A DNA stretch of 64,000 bases from Prorocentrum cordatum (lineage: Eukaryota; Sar; Dinophyceae; Prorocentrales; Prorocentraceae): positions 700,264-764,263 of the forward strand of contig CAUYUJ010015837.1 in NCBI GenBank assembly GCA_963575745.1, given 5' to 3'. Shown here piece by piece: positions 42,168-52,586 of this stretch. The translations under genes and the position numbers were made by a program. The notes beneath the pieces were generated by a model. That model did no database searches. It was not told the DNA's origin and was given only the letters and a program-made list of their open reading frames with translations. Position 1 is the stretch's first letter; the number at the start of each line of letters is the position of its first letter.

Positions 42168-42415
42168 GGCCTCCTAGATGGGGTCGGAGTAGATGGGATC
42201 GGAGGATCGTGCCGCATCGTCGATGCATCGGCGATACATCTCCGATGCGGCTCGATGTGGGGCCCACTTTTCTCCACGCCGACGTTGCCGATGCATCGCC
42301 GACGTCGCCAGTGCATCGCCAGTGCATCGCCGATGCATCGGCGATGCATCGGCGATGTATCGGCGATGCGGCGAGATTCGCCGACCCCATCTGCTCGGAC
42401 CCCATCTAGGAGGCC
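42168..42415. repeat. 248-bp element with ~35-bp terminal inverted repeats and GCATCGGCGAT internal repeats
   Basis: The left end GGCCTCCTAGATGGGGTCGG is the inverse of the right end, which closes with CCCATCTAGGAGGCC. The arms run ~35 bp with three or so mismatches. The interior consists of GATGCATCGGCGAT units in both orientations, so most of the element can fold. Non-coding. Confidence 0.8.
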
Positions 42416-43770
42416 ACTACGATTGGTCAGATCAGCGCTCGTGCGACCCCAGTGGCACTCGAGCAGTTCACCTGCACCGAAGTTTGATCTGGCTGCGTCG
42501 GTTCTCTAAGCATGACCACGACCGCGGGGCCCCCATGGGAATGTAGGTGCTGTGGTCACTTCGGCGTGTTGGAGAGTCGCCCCCCGCCGCTGGAGGTGGT
42601 CGAATGCCTTTGAGCTTGGAGGGGGAGCACACGAGGGGATGGGACAGGCAGGAGGGAGAGGAGCAGGACGAAGGAGGAGAGGAAGCCGGTGCGCGGGGCG
42701 GTGGGGCCACCTTGCGTGGATTCCCGGTGCGGCGCTGATGGTGTCATTGGCCATGACCTTGACCTTGACGTTCACGCCGCAAGGCCCTCGAGCTGCCCCG
42801 CCGTCCCCGACGCTCCCTGGAGGAAGCGACGATGCTGATGCTGGATGCACCTGTGCTGGAGAGGGCCACCCCGCGGAGATGAAGACGGTGCGCTGCATTC
42901 CCACAGAGGCGTCCTCTGTCGATCTGTCGATCGGAGCTCGAACGCCGATATAGGTCGGGTGTCGGGCGCCGCCCTCGTCGAGCTCTCGTTGCCGGGGAAG
43001 GGCCCGTGTCCTCCTTGGGGCCCGCCGCGACCGCCAGAATTCCAAGGGGCCCGCCTATCTTCAACGGAGGCAGGTGAGAGGGCATCGGGGGGAGGAGGGG
43101 AGGGGGGAGGGGATGGGGAGGGGAGGGGAGGGGAGGGGAGGGGACGCAGGACAGACCCCCACCCCCTCGTGGCGTCCACAAGTCACGACGGAGGGGGCCT
43201 CCACGGGCCCCCCCGCGGCACCGTCCAGAGACCGACTCGGGACGAGCGGCTGGTACGGGGGAGGGGGTGGATGCCTCCAGGTGGGCCGACGCTGCGCAAA
43301 CGACACGACGCAGGGGGTCCAGGGGCGATGCAGGGGAGGGGAGGCGAGGCAGGAGGGAAGCGGGGGAGGCAGGGAGCCAGGAGAGAGGCAGGGATTGGAT
43401 CTGGACACTTCGAGAGCGAGGCTGGGCCTTCCAGCAGCGAAGGTTCGTGGGAAGACCCCGTGCCGCCCCAGCGACACACGGCTCCCCGACAACCAGCATG
43501 CCAGAAACCCAACCTGCAGAGGACACAGCCGTCACGCGCCTGCGCGCACGCCCGGCCCGCGGGAGCGAGGAGCGGGAGGGGTCGTGCGCCCCGCACGGGG
43601 CCACCTTCAATCCGTTGAAGGCCTCCTTTAGCTCCGGCGCGGGAATGGAGTTGGGCACGGAGGGGGGCAGTGACTCCTGTGACGTGCAGTCGGAGCCCAC
43701 CCTTTGAAGTCAGCGCGCCAGGGCCGCGGCGCCCTCCCCAGATCCCGACGTCGTGATATGTTGGCAGCGC
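42416..43770. other. No gene recognised
   Basis: GC-rich sequence with a GGGGA-rich run near 43085-43145. Several overlapping frames on both strands show no conserved motif. Confidence 0.4.
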
Positions 43771-43774
43771 CGAC

Positions 43775-43925
43775 CCCGGAGGAGGAGGAGGAGGAGGAAG
43801 GAGGAGGAAGGAGGAGGAGGAGAGGAGGAGAGAGGAGGAGGGAGGAGGGAGGAGGGAGGAGGAGGAGGAGGGAGGAGGGAGGAGGGAGGAGGGGAGGAGG
43901 AGGGAGGAGGAGGAGGGAAGAGGAG
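43775..43925 (+). repeat. (GGA)n purine tract
   Basis: GGA/GGAGG sequence complementary to the (CCT)n tract at 44080-44235, with ~155 bp between. Confidence 0.92.
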
Positions 43926-44074
43926 CAGGCTGGACCAATTCCCTGGGGCCGGCTCTTCATCTCGTCGTCCTGGGCCTGCCGAGAGGGTCCCCACTGGCAG
44001 AGAGCAGCAAGCACGCCTGCCGTCGCTATGCTTAAAACGAAGCAGCGACGCGCGGGTGTGGGGGTCTGCCCCCC

Positions 44075-44205
44075 CCCCCCCTCCTCCTCCTCCTCCTCCT
44101 CCTCCTCCTCCTCCTCCTCCTCCTCCTCCTCCTCCTCCTCCTCCTCCTCCCCTCCTCCTCCTCCTCCTCCTCCTCCTCCTCCTCCTCCTCCTCCTCCTCC
44201 TCCTC

Positions 44206-44236
<31 letters not shown>

Positions 44237-44238
44237 GC
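44075..44238 (+). repeat. (CCT)n pyrimidine tract
   Basis: About 50 nearly perfect CCT units after a C run. With 43775-43925 it can form a long hairpin. Confidence 0.95.
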
Positions 44239-44431
44239 AAGGTTCTGCCTCCCCCAGTCGCAGTGGCAACGTTGGGGGGGCAGGCTCAGGGGGGGATGCA
44301 GGGACCCCCTACCCCCTCACGGATCTCCCAGGAGGGGCTCGCCCCCCCCCCCCCCCCCCCCCAAACGTTTCCCCTCGCAGGAGTGGCTGCCACCCGATGA
44401 CGAGGACGCCGCCCAGGAGTTCGGGGGAGAA

Positions 44432-44579
44432 AAAGATACGGATACGTGTTGTCCCCCTTCGTTTTCGGCCTTTCCTGGTCCTCCTGGGGAATCCTCGTTG
44501 ACACCGCTGGATTCGCCTCGAAATTCTGGTCAGAACGCACCCCAAGAGAGGTCCGGGGACAACACGTATCCGTATCTTT
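44432..44579. repeat. Family A element, best-preserved copy (25-bp perfect inverted ends)
   Basis: The left arm 44432-44456 and the right arm 44555-44579 are exact reverse complements (AAAGATACGGATACGTGTTG, then TCCCC). The family core lies between. On both sides stands GGAGTGGCTGCC (44381 and 44592), which may be duplicated flank or exon sequence. Confidence 0.85.
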
Positions 44580-45110
44580 CCGCCCCCCAAGGAGTGGCTG
44601 CCGCCCGAGGCGACCGACGGCCTCGACGCCGAGCACGGCCAGCTCCCGCGGGATGCGGGCAGCCGGGCGGTGCCGAGCCGGGGGCCTTCGCCCGCGCGCA
44701 AGAGGCAGCGCGGAAGGCATACTGTTAAGATGGGCGTGTCCCTCTACAGGAGGAGTACCCCAAAAATAGTTCAAGCATGAGATGGGGACGATGTTTTAAT
44801 TATGTCTTGCTATTTGTGGGTATGTTTTTTGTTTTTTGATTTTCATCCACGACCTGCCTGTAGGAGGACATGCCCGACCTAAGCATAATAAAGTGCATCA
44901 CCGATCATGACCAGGGCCATCCTGTCCATCGTGGCCGAAAAAGCGCATCCGTATGCACGGCCCCACTGGCTGGGCCCCTGGGCCGCGACCCCGCGGGTAC
45001 GTTTTTTTTGTTTTTGTTGTTTGTTGTTGTTTTTTCGCAGATGCCCCGCGCGGAAGGTATCCGTGCTGCGACTGCGTGTCCACCGGAACGCGCACCCTAT
45101 CGATTAGACG

Positions 45111-45257
45111 CAAGAGCGACCTTTCGCTGGAGTGACCCTTGGTGCGGGTTCAATGGGGACCCCCGATCGCTGAGCGCGAAGCGGTAGCAGCGGCTTGCGC
45201 GCCCGGGTTTGGCCACCCCGCGTCCCCCGTTCACTCGCGCACCAAAGGTCGCTCTTG
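45111..45257. repeat. Family B element, copy 3 (14-bp perfect inverted ends)
   Basis: CAAGAGCGACCTTT at 45111-45124 and AAAGGTCGCTCTTG at 45244-45257 are exact reverse complements. The core matches copies 1 and 2 (CCCCCGATCGCTGAGCGCGA). Confidence 0.82.
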
Positions 45258-45444
45258 CTCAGGGTCACTCTTACGTGTAGCCGACCCTAGAATATTTTCA
45301 TAGCCACTGCTTCGGAGCATTCCCTAGGACACGACCCTGCGGCAGTCTGGGATGGGCATCTCCCATTGTGTGAAAATCACAACGGCCAGCTTTTGCCCAA
45401 TTCCAGCCTTCGGGAGTCCTCACCAGCCCCCGGGACAGTCGAAC

Positions 45445-45515
45445 AATGAACCGGGATGAAAAAAGCTGGTCCCGGGGAAGGGGTCCAGACCTCTGGGGGG
45501 CCACGTCGAGAAAAT
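45445..45515 (+). repeat. Dispersed repeat family E, copy 2
   Basis: AAAAGCTGGTCCCGGGGAAG and GGGTCCAGACCTCTGGGG correspond to the reverse complement of 39155-39240. Confidence 0.5.
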
Positions 45516-46136
45516 CACGACGGAGGATGTCTCGGCTGGCCGAGGCCTGGAGGGTCTGTCACGCGATGCCAGGGCTGAGGATGTGTGCCTGGCCAGACGT
45601 GGCGGTGGCGCCAGGAGCGACAGAAGGACGTGCACGTACATGAATCCACGTTGGTTTCGAGATCACATCGCGCGAACCTTCGTGTCACGCGGCTGGTCTC
45701 GCGGGCTGGGGCGCCGTGTTCCCGTACGCGGGTGGGCGCGTACGTCTTCTGCGGCCCTCTCATGGCGGTGCCGTAACATTGGATGCCTTCTGCGGCGAGG
45801 CCGCTCGAGGCGGACCCCTCCGGAAGAGTTCGGCCGAGCAGGAGGACCGAGCTGGGGACAGAACTGGCGGGTCCGAAGGCCGACAGCAGCCCTCGGCCAC
45901 TGGTGACCTCCAGGGGAGGGAGACAGTTCGCAGGCCTAGGAGGTTGACACCAACACCGAGAACGGCGGTGTGCCTCCGCCGAGGGAAGACGATCCCGATC
46001 TCGGTGATGGTGTTACTATTCTGGCTTCCAAGGAGGCCGAAGTATTGCCACCAACACCGAAATCTAGGATCTTCTTCCCCCTGTGGAGGCAACCCCCTGG
46101 GCTGGTGTTGGTGCCAATTTCAAGACCTCCGGAAAG

Positions 46137-46280
46137 TGTACCGATACCGCTACCCTTTCCACGCTTTCGCCCTCTTGGGCCTCCTGGAAGGCCCGGCGTC
46201 GCAATTGCTGGATTCGCTTCGGACTTCTGGTCATAACGCTCGCCCGGAGAGGTCGGGGGAGCAGCGGTATCGTTACCTCT
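46137..46280. repeat. Family A element, copy 5
   Basis: TGTACCGATACCGCTACCC at the left is the inverse of AGCGGTATCGTTACC at the right. The core has CTTGGGCCTCCTGGAAGGCC, a GGATTCGCTTCGGACTTCTG segment and a CCGGAGAGGTC end. Confidence 0.7.
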
Positions 46281-46934
46281 TAGGCTTTCCTGTTTTTTGT
46301 CGTGGGACATTGCTCCGCTAGGCTTCGCAGGGGCGGCGCCTAAGTGGCGGCAATCGCACGCCTGGTGGAACCAGGGGGAGGGCTAGGGAGATATGTTTTG
46401 ATCTGCCTATGACGCCACTCAATTAGGCCCCCCTCCAGGGGCGCGGCAAAGCGATAGGGGCACGCCCAGCATCACCCCCAGCGACCAGGGATCCGAGGTA
46501 GGGATTCGTCCATGACCACCGCCTGGGGGATCGAGCTTCGGGGACCCGAGCAGGCATTGGATACGCACATGTTCGGCCCTCGGGGTGCAAACCATATCCA
46601 CATCCACCGCATGCCGAGGTCCCCGAAAACGGCGGCGAGCGAGGGGGGAAATGAGGAGGAGAAGGCCTTCTCAGAAAGCGGCGAGACTTCTCAGAAGCGC
46701 ACGCGCCTTCCGAGACGTTTTTCCCTACCTAGGCTCTGCCTAGAAGGGTTCTTACTTGCTTGGCTTAAAGGGGCCGGGCAGTGCAAACCGCCCCGGGCGG
46801 TTCCCCCAGTCCCCTGGGAGCCAAGCAAAAGCAACAGCAAAGGTAAAAGCAAACGCGCGGTTCCCCCAGTTGCGCTCCCCGGGTGCCAAGCAAAAGCAAA
46901 CACACAGGCAAAAGTGAAGGCAAAAGCGAAGGCA

Positions 46935-47040
46935 AAGCAAAAGCATAGCATAGCATAGCATAGGATAGGATAGCATAGCATAGCATAGCATAGCATAGCA
47001 TAGCGCAGCATAGCATAGCATAGCGCAGCATAGCGTAGCT
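46935..47040 (+). repeat. (AGCAT)n short tandem repeat
   Basis: About twenty AGCAT units with some AGGAT and AGCGC variants, preceded by AAAGCAAAGGC-type units from 46815. Confidence 0.9.
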
Positions 47041-47500
47041 CTGGTAGCCCCCCCAGCCTCCAGGAGGCCCCGGGCCCCGCCTCACACGGCGCCCCCTTTC
47101 GGGATACCTCAAGGAGGCCCTCCAGGGAAGCCCTGGCGAGAGTTCCAGTTTGAAGGACGAGCCGCCCTCTCTCCATCCTCCGTGCCTGCTCTGGTAGCCC
47201 CCCCAGCCTCCAGGAGGCCCCGGGCCCCGCCTCACACGGCGCCCCCTTTCGGGATACCTCAAGGAGGCCCTCCAGGGAAGCCCTGGCGAGAGTTCCAGTT
47301 TGAAGGACGAGCCGCCCTCTCTCCATCCTCCGTGCCTGCTCTGGTAGCCCCCCCAGCCTCCAGGAGGCCCCGGGCCCCGCCTCACACGGCGCCTCCTCTC
47401 GGGATACCTCAAGAGGCCCTCCAGGGAAGCTCCGGCGAGAGTTCCATTTTGAAGGGCGAACCGCCCTCCCTCCATCCTCCGTGCCTGCTCCGGTAGTCCC
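47041..47500 (+). repeat. 150-bp tandem repeat, three copies plus the start of a fourth
   Basis: Units begin CTGGTAGCCCCCCCAGCCTC at 47041, 47191 and 47341, and a diverged fourth (CGGTAGTCCCCCCAGCCTGC) begins at 47491 and runs into the following ORF. Copies 1 and 2 are almost identical. A 150-bp period keeps a 50-residue repeat open on the minus strand, but this is not taken as a gene. Confidence 0.93.
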
Positions 47501-48320
47501 CCCAGCCTGCAGCACAGCCTCCGGGAGGCCCGCCAAGCCCCGTGTCAACGCCGTTTTCGGCAGCGATGCCTCCGCCGAAGTAGCGTTGCAGGGGGTGCTC
47601 GAGAAGATCGGCAGAGACTTCCTGCTCGGCAAAGTGGCGAACATCGTAGCCTCGTCGGACGGCCGCTTCGAGGCGGCAGCTGCTCCGCACATCACCCACA
47701 AGCTGGAGGAGCTCTTGCGGGTCGTCGAGGAGCAGCGTGCGAATCACCTGCGCCGCACGCCGGGCCTGGACTCCGACGCAATCTTCACGAGTTTCCACGT
47801 GCAAGAGATCCAGGAGTGGAAGAACGACTATGGGTCGTGGATGCACGCGGAAACGGTCCAGGAGTACGAGCGGCTGCGCAGCGGGAGGTGCAAAGGCGAT
47901 GGGCAGAAAGCGCACCGGCTCCGACGAAGCGCTTTCTCCGCGCACTTGTTCCAGATCATCGGCGACAAAGATGCGTTGCTCTCCGCCGCCCAACGCCCAA
48001 CCTGCAGTGCTGCAAAGCCCGCAGACGCAATACGGCGGCTCATGGACGCGCGCAAGCAGGAGAAGTCGTCGCCTGACCGCAAACAGAGGAACGCTACGGA
48101 GAGGGAGGAGAACGGCGACGACGAGGACGAGGGCGCGCCCCCGCTGGGCCCGCGCAAGCGACGGGCAAGGTCCAGGTCGAGGGCGCGCCGTAAAAACACC
48201 GAAACCAAGATTGAAGAACACCGAAATCGAGATTTCGGTTTTCTTCTAAACCCTAACCAAAAACATCGAAATCTCGATTTCGGTTTCAGACACCGAAATC
48301 AACATTTTGGGCGTTTCTGA
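47481..48320 (+). CDS. Unassigned ORF or exon (~280 codons), partly helical with Arg/Ser-rich C-terminus
   Basis: The frame opens at a GTG in the last unit of the 150-bp repeat. No ATG occurs before 47838, so the true start may be an acceptor such as CTGCAGCACAG (47519). Residues ~25-190 look like genuine protein: VALQGVLEKIGRDFLLGKVA, EELLRVVEEQRANHLRR and FHVQEIQEWKNDYGSWMHAE, with balanced Lys/Glu helices. An acidic stretch (EENGDDEDEG) and a basic KRRARSRSRARRK tail follow, suggesting an RNA-binding or nuclear role, which is a guess from composition. The last ~40 codons are an inverted CCGAAATCGAGATTTCGG repeat and probably not coding. No family is recognised. Confidence 0.5.
   Translation: MPAPVVPPACSTASGRPAKPRVNAVFGSDASAEVALQGVLEKIGRDFLLGKVANIVASSDGRFEAAAAPHITHKLEELLRVVEEQRANHLRRTPGLDSDAIFTSFHVQEIQEWKNDYGSWMHAETVQEYERLRSGRCKGDGQKAHRLRRSAFSAHLFQIIGDKDALLSAAQRPTCSAAKPADAIRRLMDARKQEKSSPDRKQRNATEREENGDDEDEGAPPLGPRKRRARSRSRARRKNTETKIEEHRNRDFGFLLNPNQKHRNLDFGFRHRNQHFGRF
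48225..48303. repeat. Inverted CCGAAATC repeat
   Basis: ACCGAAATCGAGATTTCGG near 48227 and CGAAATCTCGATTTCGG near 48268 are near reverse complements. AAACCCTAACC stands between them. Confidence 0.7.
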
Positions 48321-48329
48321 TGGGGGATC

Positions 48330-48900
48330 TCCTCCTCCTCCTCCTCCTCTGTTATTTCTTCCTTTCCTTTCCTCTTCCTTCTTTCCTTTCCGTTTCCTTC
48401 TTTCCTCTCCGTTTCCTCCTCTCCTCTCCGTTTCATTTTTTCCTATCCGCGTCCTTCTTTCCTCTCCGTTTCCTTCTTTCCTCTCCGTTTTCTTCTTTCC
48501 TCTCCGTTTCTTTCCTTCGTCTCCGTTTCCTTCTTTCCTTTCCGTTTCCTTATTTCCTTTCCGTTTCTCTCTTTCCTCCTCCGTCGTTTATTGTGTCCGT
48601 TATTTTTCCGTCTCCTTTTTTCGTTGCCATCTCTGGTTTCCGCCCTTTTCCGTCTCCTTCTGCCGTTATCCTTGCTTGTGTCCTTTCGTGTTTTTTTTTC
48701 CCCTTCGGGCGTTTTCTTCCATTGTTTCCGTTTCTTGCCGTTGGCTTCTTCCGTTATTCTTGCTTGTTCCCGTTATTTATTGATTTTTTATTCCGTTCTC
48801 TCTGTTATTCCTTCTTATTTTCTTTTTTTGTTGTCCGTTCCTTCTTCCTTGCCTTTTCCTCTTTCGCCGTTCCTTTTTTCCTTTCCTTTCGCGGTTTGGT
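48330..48900 (+). repeat. Pyrimidine tract of TTTCCTCTCCGTTTCCTTC-type units
   Basis: About 570 bp of almost pure C/T with a loose 15-18 bp repeat of CTTTCCTCTCCGTTTCC. Long Phe/Leu/Ser-rich frames through it are artefacts. Confidence 0.88.
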
Positions 48901-50095
48901 CGCGGGGCGGTCGTTCGGCCGAAGAGTCGAGGGTTTGGAGATTTTGTGGGGCGGCGTGTTACTTAGATTCGGTGGTTATTCCGAATTTGTGGTCGCCAGT
49001 GCCTGGCGGTGATTTACTCTCGCGGATGCGGGCGGCGCGTGGCCCAACGCCAGGAACTGCTCAGGGAAATCGCATGGTCGAACAACTCCTCCTGTGTGAG
49101 CTCCACATGCCGCAGGTAGTTCGCACGTCGGTGCGTCGACATTTGGCGATCATCTCGGCGCGCGACGCCCGCGGGCCGCTGTGCGACCTCGACCGCTGCG
49201 TGCATGTGCTCGACGGAGCGGAGGAGGAGGAGGGGCTAGACCACGTCATACATCCGAAACGGGGTCCTCAGTCTGCTCGATTTCGTGCCGTTTGGCCCCC
49301 GTTCGTAAGTGATCGGAACCCGTCCACAGACGCGCCGTTGCCTCCGCAGCCCCCTCATACATTGGAACGCTGCCTGTGCGAACTGCGGAAGTACAGGTGT
49401 CGTAAAGCTGCTCGCGCCCGACAACCTCCGCGTTGCCCAGAAAAGCGCCGGGTGATGATTGGCGCGGCATGGCATTTGCTATGTCGTCCTCGAGATGATG
49501 CGGCTGCCAAAATGCCGTTAACGTGCCCTTGCGGCCCAGGTATTTGGCGCTGGTTTTGCAGGGTTGTTGAGTGCCCCAGGCCGCGGAAGCGCTTGCGTGG
49601 GAAGTGCGCGGCGCAGGCTGCGAATTTACAATAAGTTCAAAAAGGCGCTTTGGAGGTCGGAGGCAAAGTAGGGCACCATTCGGAGCAGGGAGGGCGAGAA
49701 GAAGGAAGAAGACAAGGGTGGGGACGAGGACGAGGACACGGGCGAGGATGAGGACGCGGACGAGGACGACGAGGAGGAACATTAGGTGGAGGAAAAACAA
49801 TCGGGAGAAGAGGAAAAGCACCAACTTTGTGCATCGGCGTGTGCAGCCAGTTGCAAATTTGACTTCTCGATTTGTCCTGCTTTGGAACCTCTTCTGGGGC
49901 CGTTGCGGAGGCGCCTCGGGGTGGGGGGGCTTTGTGGCGCGATCGGGGCGAGTGGGGGGCCCTCGTTTTTTGCTTCGGCCCCCAAGGGCCGCAAGGACAC
50001 GCAGCGAGGCATTCCGTGATGCAACCAGTGTTGTCCACTTATGTTTCTCTTTTTCCCCGACCTTGAGGAGGGGTTCCCGTTGCGCGCCCCGTTGG
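48901..50095. other. No gene recognised
   Basis: ORFs on both strands cover this stretch without an assignable motif. A GACGAGGACG run lies at 49720-49775. Confidence 0.4.
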
Positions 50096-50115
50096 GGGGG
50101 TCTGGGGGGGGGGGT

Positions 50116-50149
<34 letters not shown>

Positions 50150-50227
50150 GGCCGTTCTACTCGCGATGCCATTGCTTTAGTCGACGAGGTCGGCAGACAG
50201 ACTCTTTCGTTCTAACCCTTAGCGTAC

Positions 50228-51771
50228 CCAGAACCCAGCGGTCATCCTCGTCTCGGCTCTGATTGACTTGGAGAAGGCGTTTGATTTGCTCGATCGGCAG
50301 CAGGTATGGGCTTCCCTCGAGAAACTCGCTCTGTCTCGACAAACTCGCTTGACTGCTCAGGAGTTATATAACGGAACTCGTTATAGTCTTAGGGGTGCTC
50401 GTGCGAATCGCCCACGTCGTCGACTTCTTATTCGGAAGGGGGGTTCGGCAAGGTAGCGCGGAGGGTCCTGGGCTATTCATCGCTATCTATGACATGATTA
50501 CCCATGATATCGGGGGACCAAGCGTTAGCGGCGGGGTTCAAGGGCGCCCAGGTTCAGTGCGACCCCTCCTCTCAGGTTTTCAGGAATTCCGAGGACTTTA
50601 CGGCCATTGAGTTATCCGTTCTAGACGCGTCCCAGATCAAATTCGCAGATGGCTTAATCGCGCTGACTATCGTTGACGACTTCGACGCTGTCACCTCGTT
50701 CCTAGACTTCCTGGGGACTCAGGTTGATGCCAGCGGTCTGACCATGAGCGCCCCCAAAACAGAGTTGATGTTGAGCGCTGCGGGGAGGGGCCGCAGGAAA
50801 CTCCGGCAACATATTGCGAAACAGCAGGCTGGCATTAACATGACCCACGTAGACACGCAGGTCTGCGCCCTGCACCCGACACCGACAGTTAAGCACCTCG
50901 GCTGCCTGCTCTCTGCCACTGGTTCCTACTCTCCCGAGATCAAGACTCGCCTCTCCTCTGCGAATAAGCTTTGGTGCTCGCTGGTTCGTTCGATCGCGCT
51001 GCGCGCGCTGGAGGTAGCTTTCCTGGCCCGAGCCGATCTGGAGAAGTTGGAACGATGGCAGACCCGCGAACTTCGGCATGTTTTGCGGTCCACCGCTCAC
51101 ATGTATCGCGTCTCCAACTGGGATATTCGTAAGCGAGCCAACATCGTCAGTGTCAGCTCTACTCTGCTGCATCGTAGGCTTCAGTGGTGGCGGCGTGTCA
51201 CATCACCAGGAATTCTACCCGACCCCCCAGACTATGACCCCACGATAGCTATTCGTTCAGTTGTATTCGGGAAGCTTTCTTTCGAGGACTCCAGGTGCTG
51301 CAACCACTCCTGCCGAACTGGGCAACTCCTCTCGGATCTCCGGGCGCTTTGGACTCGCATCCCAGCAGCAGACAAGGAGCGAGCACCGTCCGATTCGCCA
51401 TGTGTTTCTCGTGGCTGGCTGGCGTGGCTAAACATGCTCTCTGTTGCCGAGCTCAGAGTTGCCCTCCCGCGCGAAGCTGAGAGCGACTTGACGCAGGAGG
51501 CAGGGGAGATCGATGCCTCTCGACTTCTTGCGTGCCCAGAGCGTGGAAAAGGATGCAACGGTCGGAAGGGGTTGGGGAACCGCAGGTTTGCGGTCCACTC
51601 GGTTATTGCCAACCGTGTGAATATTCTTCTGTTTGACCTCAGTGCCCGCAGGTGCCCATATTGCTCCCAAGTGTTTACTCGCGAGGACACCTTGATCAGG
51701 CATATTCAATTGAAACGTTGCCCACATCTCTCGGATCCGCAGCTTGTTCGGGCTCAGACGCCGCCATCGCT
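50228..51771 (+). pseudogene. LINE-type reverse transcriptase remnant, 5'-truncated and frameshifted
   Basis: Three frames succeed one another. 50228-50390 reads ALIDLEKAFDLLDRQQVWA. 50395-50510 reads FLFGRGVRQGSAEGPGLFIA, the conserved turn of non-LTR reverse transcriptases. From ~50600 the third frame reads FADGLIALTIVDDFDAVTSF, where the catalytic FADD/YADD has become FADG. It continues through KLERWQTRELRHVLRSTAHM to a Cys-Cys-His-Cys finger (CPYCSQVFTREDTLIRHI) near 51650-51720. Two frameshifts and the lost Asp make it inactive. The fingers and thumb are followed, without a stop, by the ORF at 51828. Confidence 0.82.
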
Positions 51772-51827
51772 TTCTATTTCAGATCGACCTTCAACGACCG
51801 CAGCAGAGCCCAGCATCTCGGGGGGCG

Positions 51828-52586
51828 ATGTTCCTGCCCGCTGCCGAGCTGGTCAAGAAACGAGACGCGGGCGAGGCAGGAGTCGAGGGCACCAAACCGA
51901 ACGCCGACACCGAAGTTGCTGGCATCTCGAAGAAGGACCGCTTGATGACCAAGCTTCTGCTCCAGCACGAGGACAACTTTCGGGGCTCGGCGAGAGATCA
52001 GAACGCGGTTTTTCGGCTCCGAGTTGGATCGCAGATGCAGGTGGCGCTGGAGTCGAGCACAGCACACTACCAGAAGGTCGGGAAGGAGGCCAGGGACACG
52101 GTCGCGGCCGCCGGCTACCGCGGCCACCCTCTCGGCAAGAAGCCCGATGCGCACCTCCGCATGCTGTTGTTCAGATTGAGCGAGGCGGTGGAGGACAGGC
52201 TCGAAGAGGTCCAGGCCGCGGTGGCCCAGGGCGCCAATCCACAGGAATCAGCCGTGGCGTTGATGACGCTCGTGGAGTTCGGGAAGAGCCTCAAGGATCC
52301 CGAAGTGAAGCTCAAGGCGACGAGGTGCTTCGACGTGAGAGTGACAACGTCGATCGACGGAAAAGAAGTGGAGGAGGCCAAGTGGATATTCGCCGCTATG
52401 TCGCACCCCGCGGCGATGGCAGCGTTGCGTGTCCTCAGAGCCAACGGGGGGTTGAAGTCAGTGGGTCTGATCTTGGAGGACGACGAGGCCCCGCGGTCCA
52501 AGACTGCCAAGGAGCTCGAGAGGATGATATTCAAGGGGGGAGGAGACGGAGCCCGCGGAAAGCAGAACCGCCCGAAGAAGAAGTGA
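51828..52586 (+). CDS. Intact ORF downstream of the LINE reverse transcriptase (252 aa)
   Basis: ATG at 51828 (MFLPAAELVKKRDAG). The frame is rich in charged helices: KKDRLMTKLLLQHEDNFRGS, HLRMLLFRLSEAVEDRLEEV, VALMTLVEFGKSLKDPEVKL. It ends with a basic tail (GKQNRPKKK). Amino-acid balance and the uninterrupted frame suggest a real protein. It follows the LINE remnant directly with no intergenic gap, and I have the impression that such domains end dinoflagellate LINE polyproteins, so it may be the C-terminal domain of that element after one more frameshift. No enzyme motif is seen. A host gene cannot be ruled out. Confidence 0.6.
   Translation: MFLPAAELVKKRDAGEAGVEGTKPNADTEVAGISKKDRLMTKLLLQHEDNFRGSARDQNAVFRLRVGSQMQVALESSTAHYQKVGKEARDTVAAAGYRGHPLGKKPDAHLRMLLFRLSEAVEDRLEEVQAAVAQGANPQESAVALMTLVEFGKSLKDPEVKLKATRCFDVRVTTSIDGKEVEEAKWIFAAMSHPAAMAALRVLRANGGLKSVGLILEDDEAPRSKTAKELERMIFKGGGDGARGKQNRPKKK

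Noticed and set aside
47041-47500. Minus-strand protein with 50-residue repeats
   Set aside because: It follows from the 150-bp period. The frame has no independent start or domain and overlaps simple repeats.
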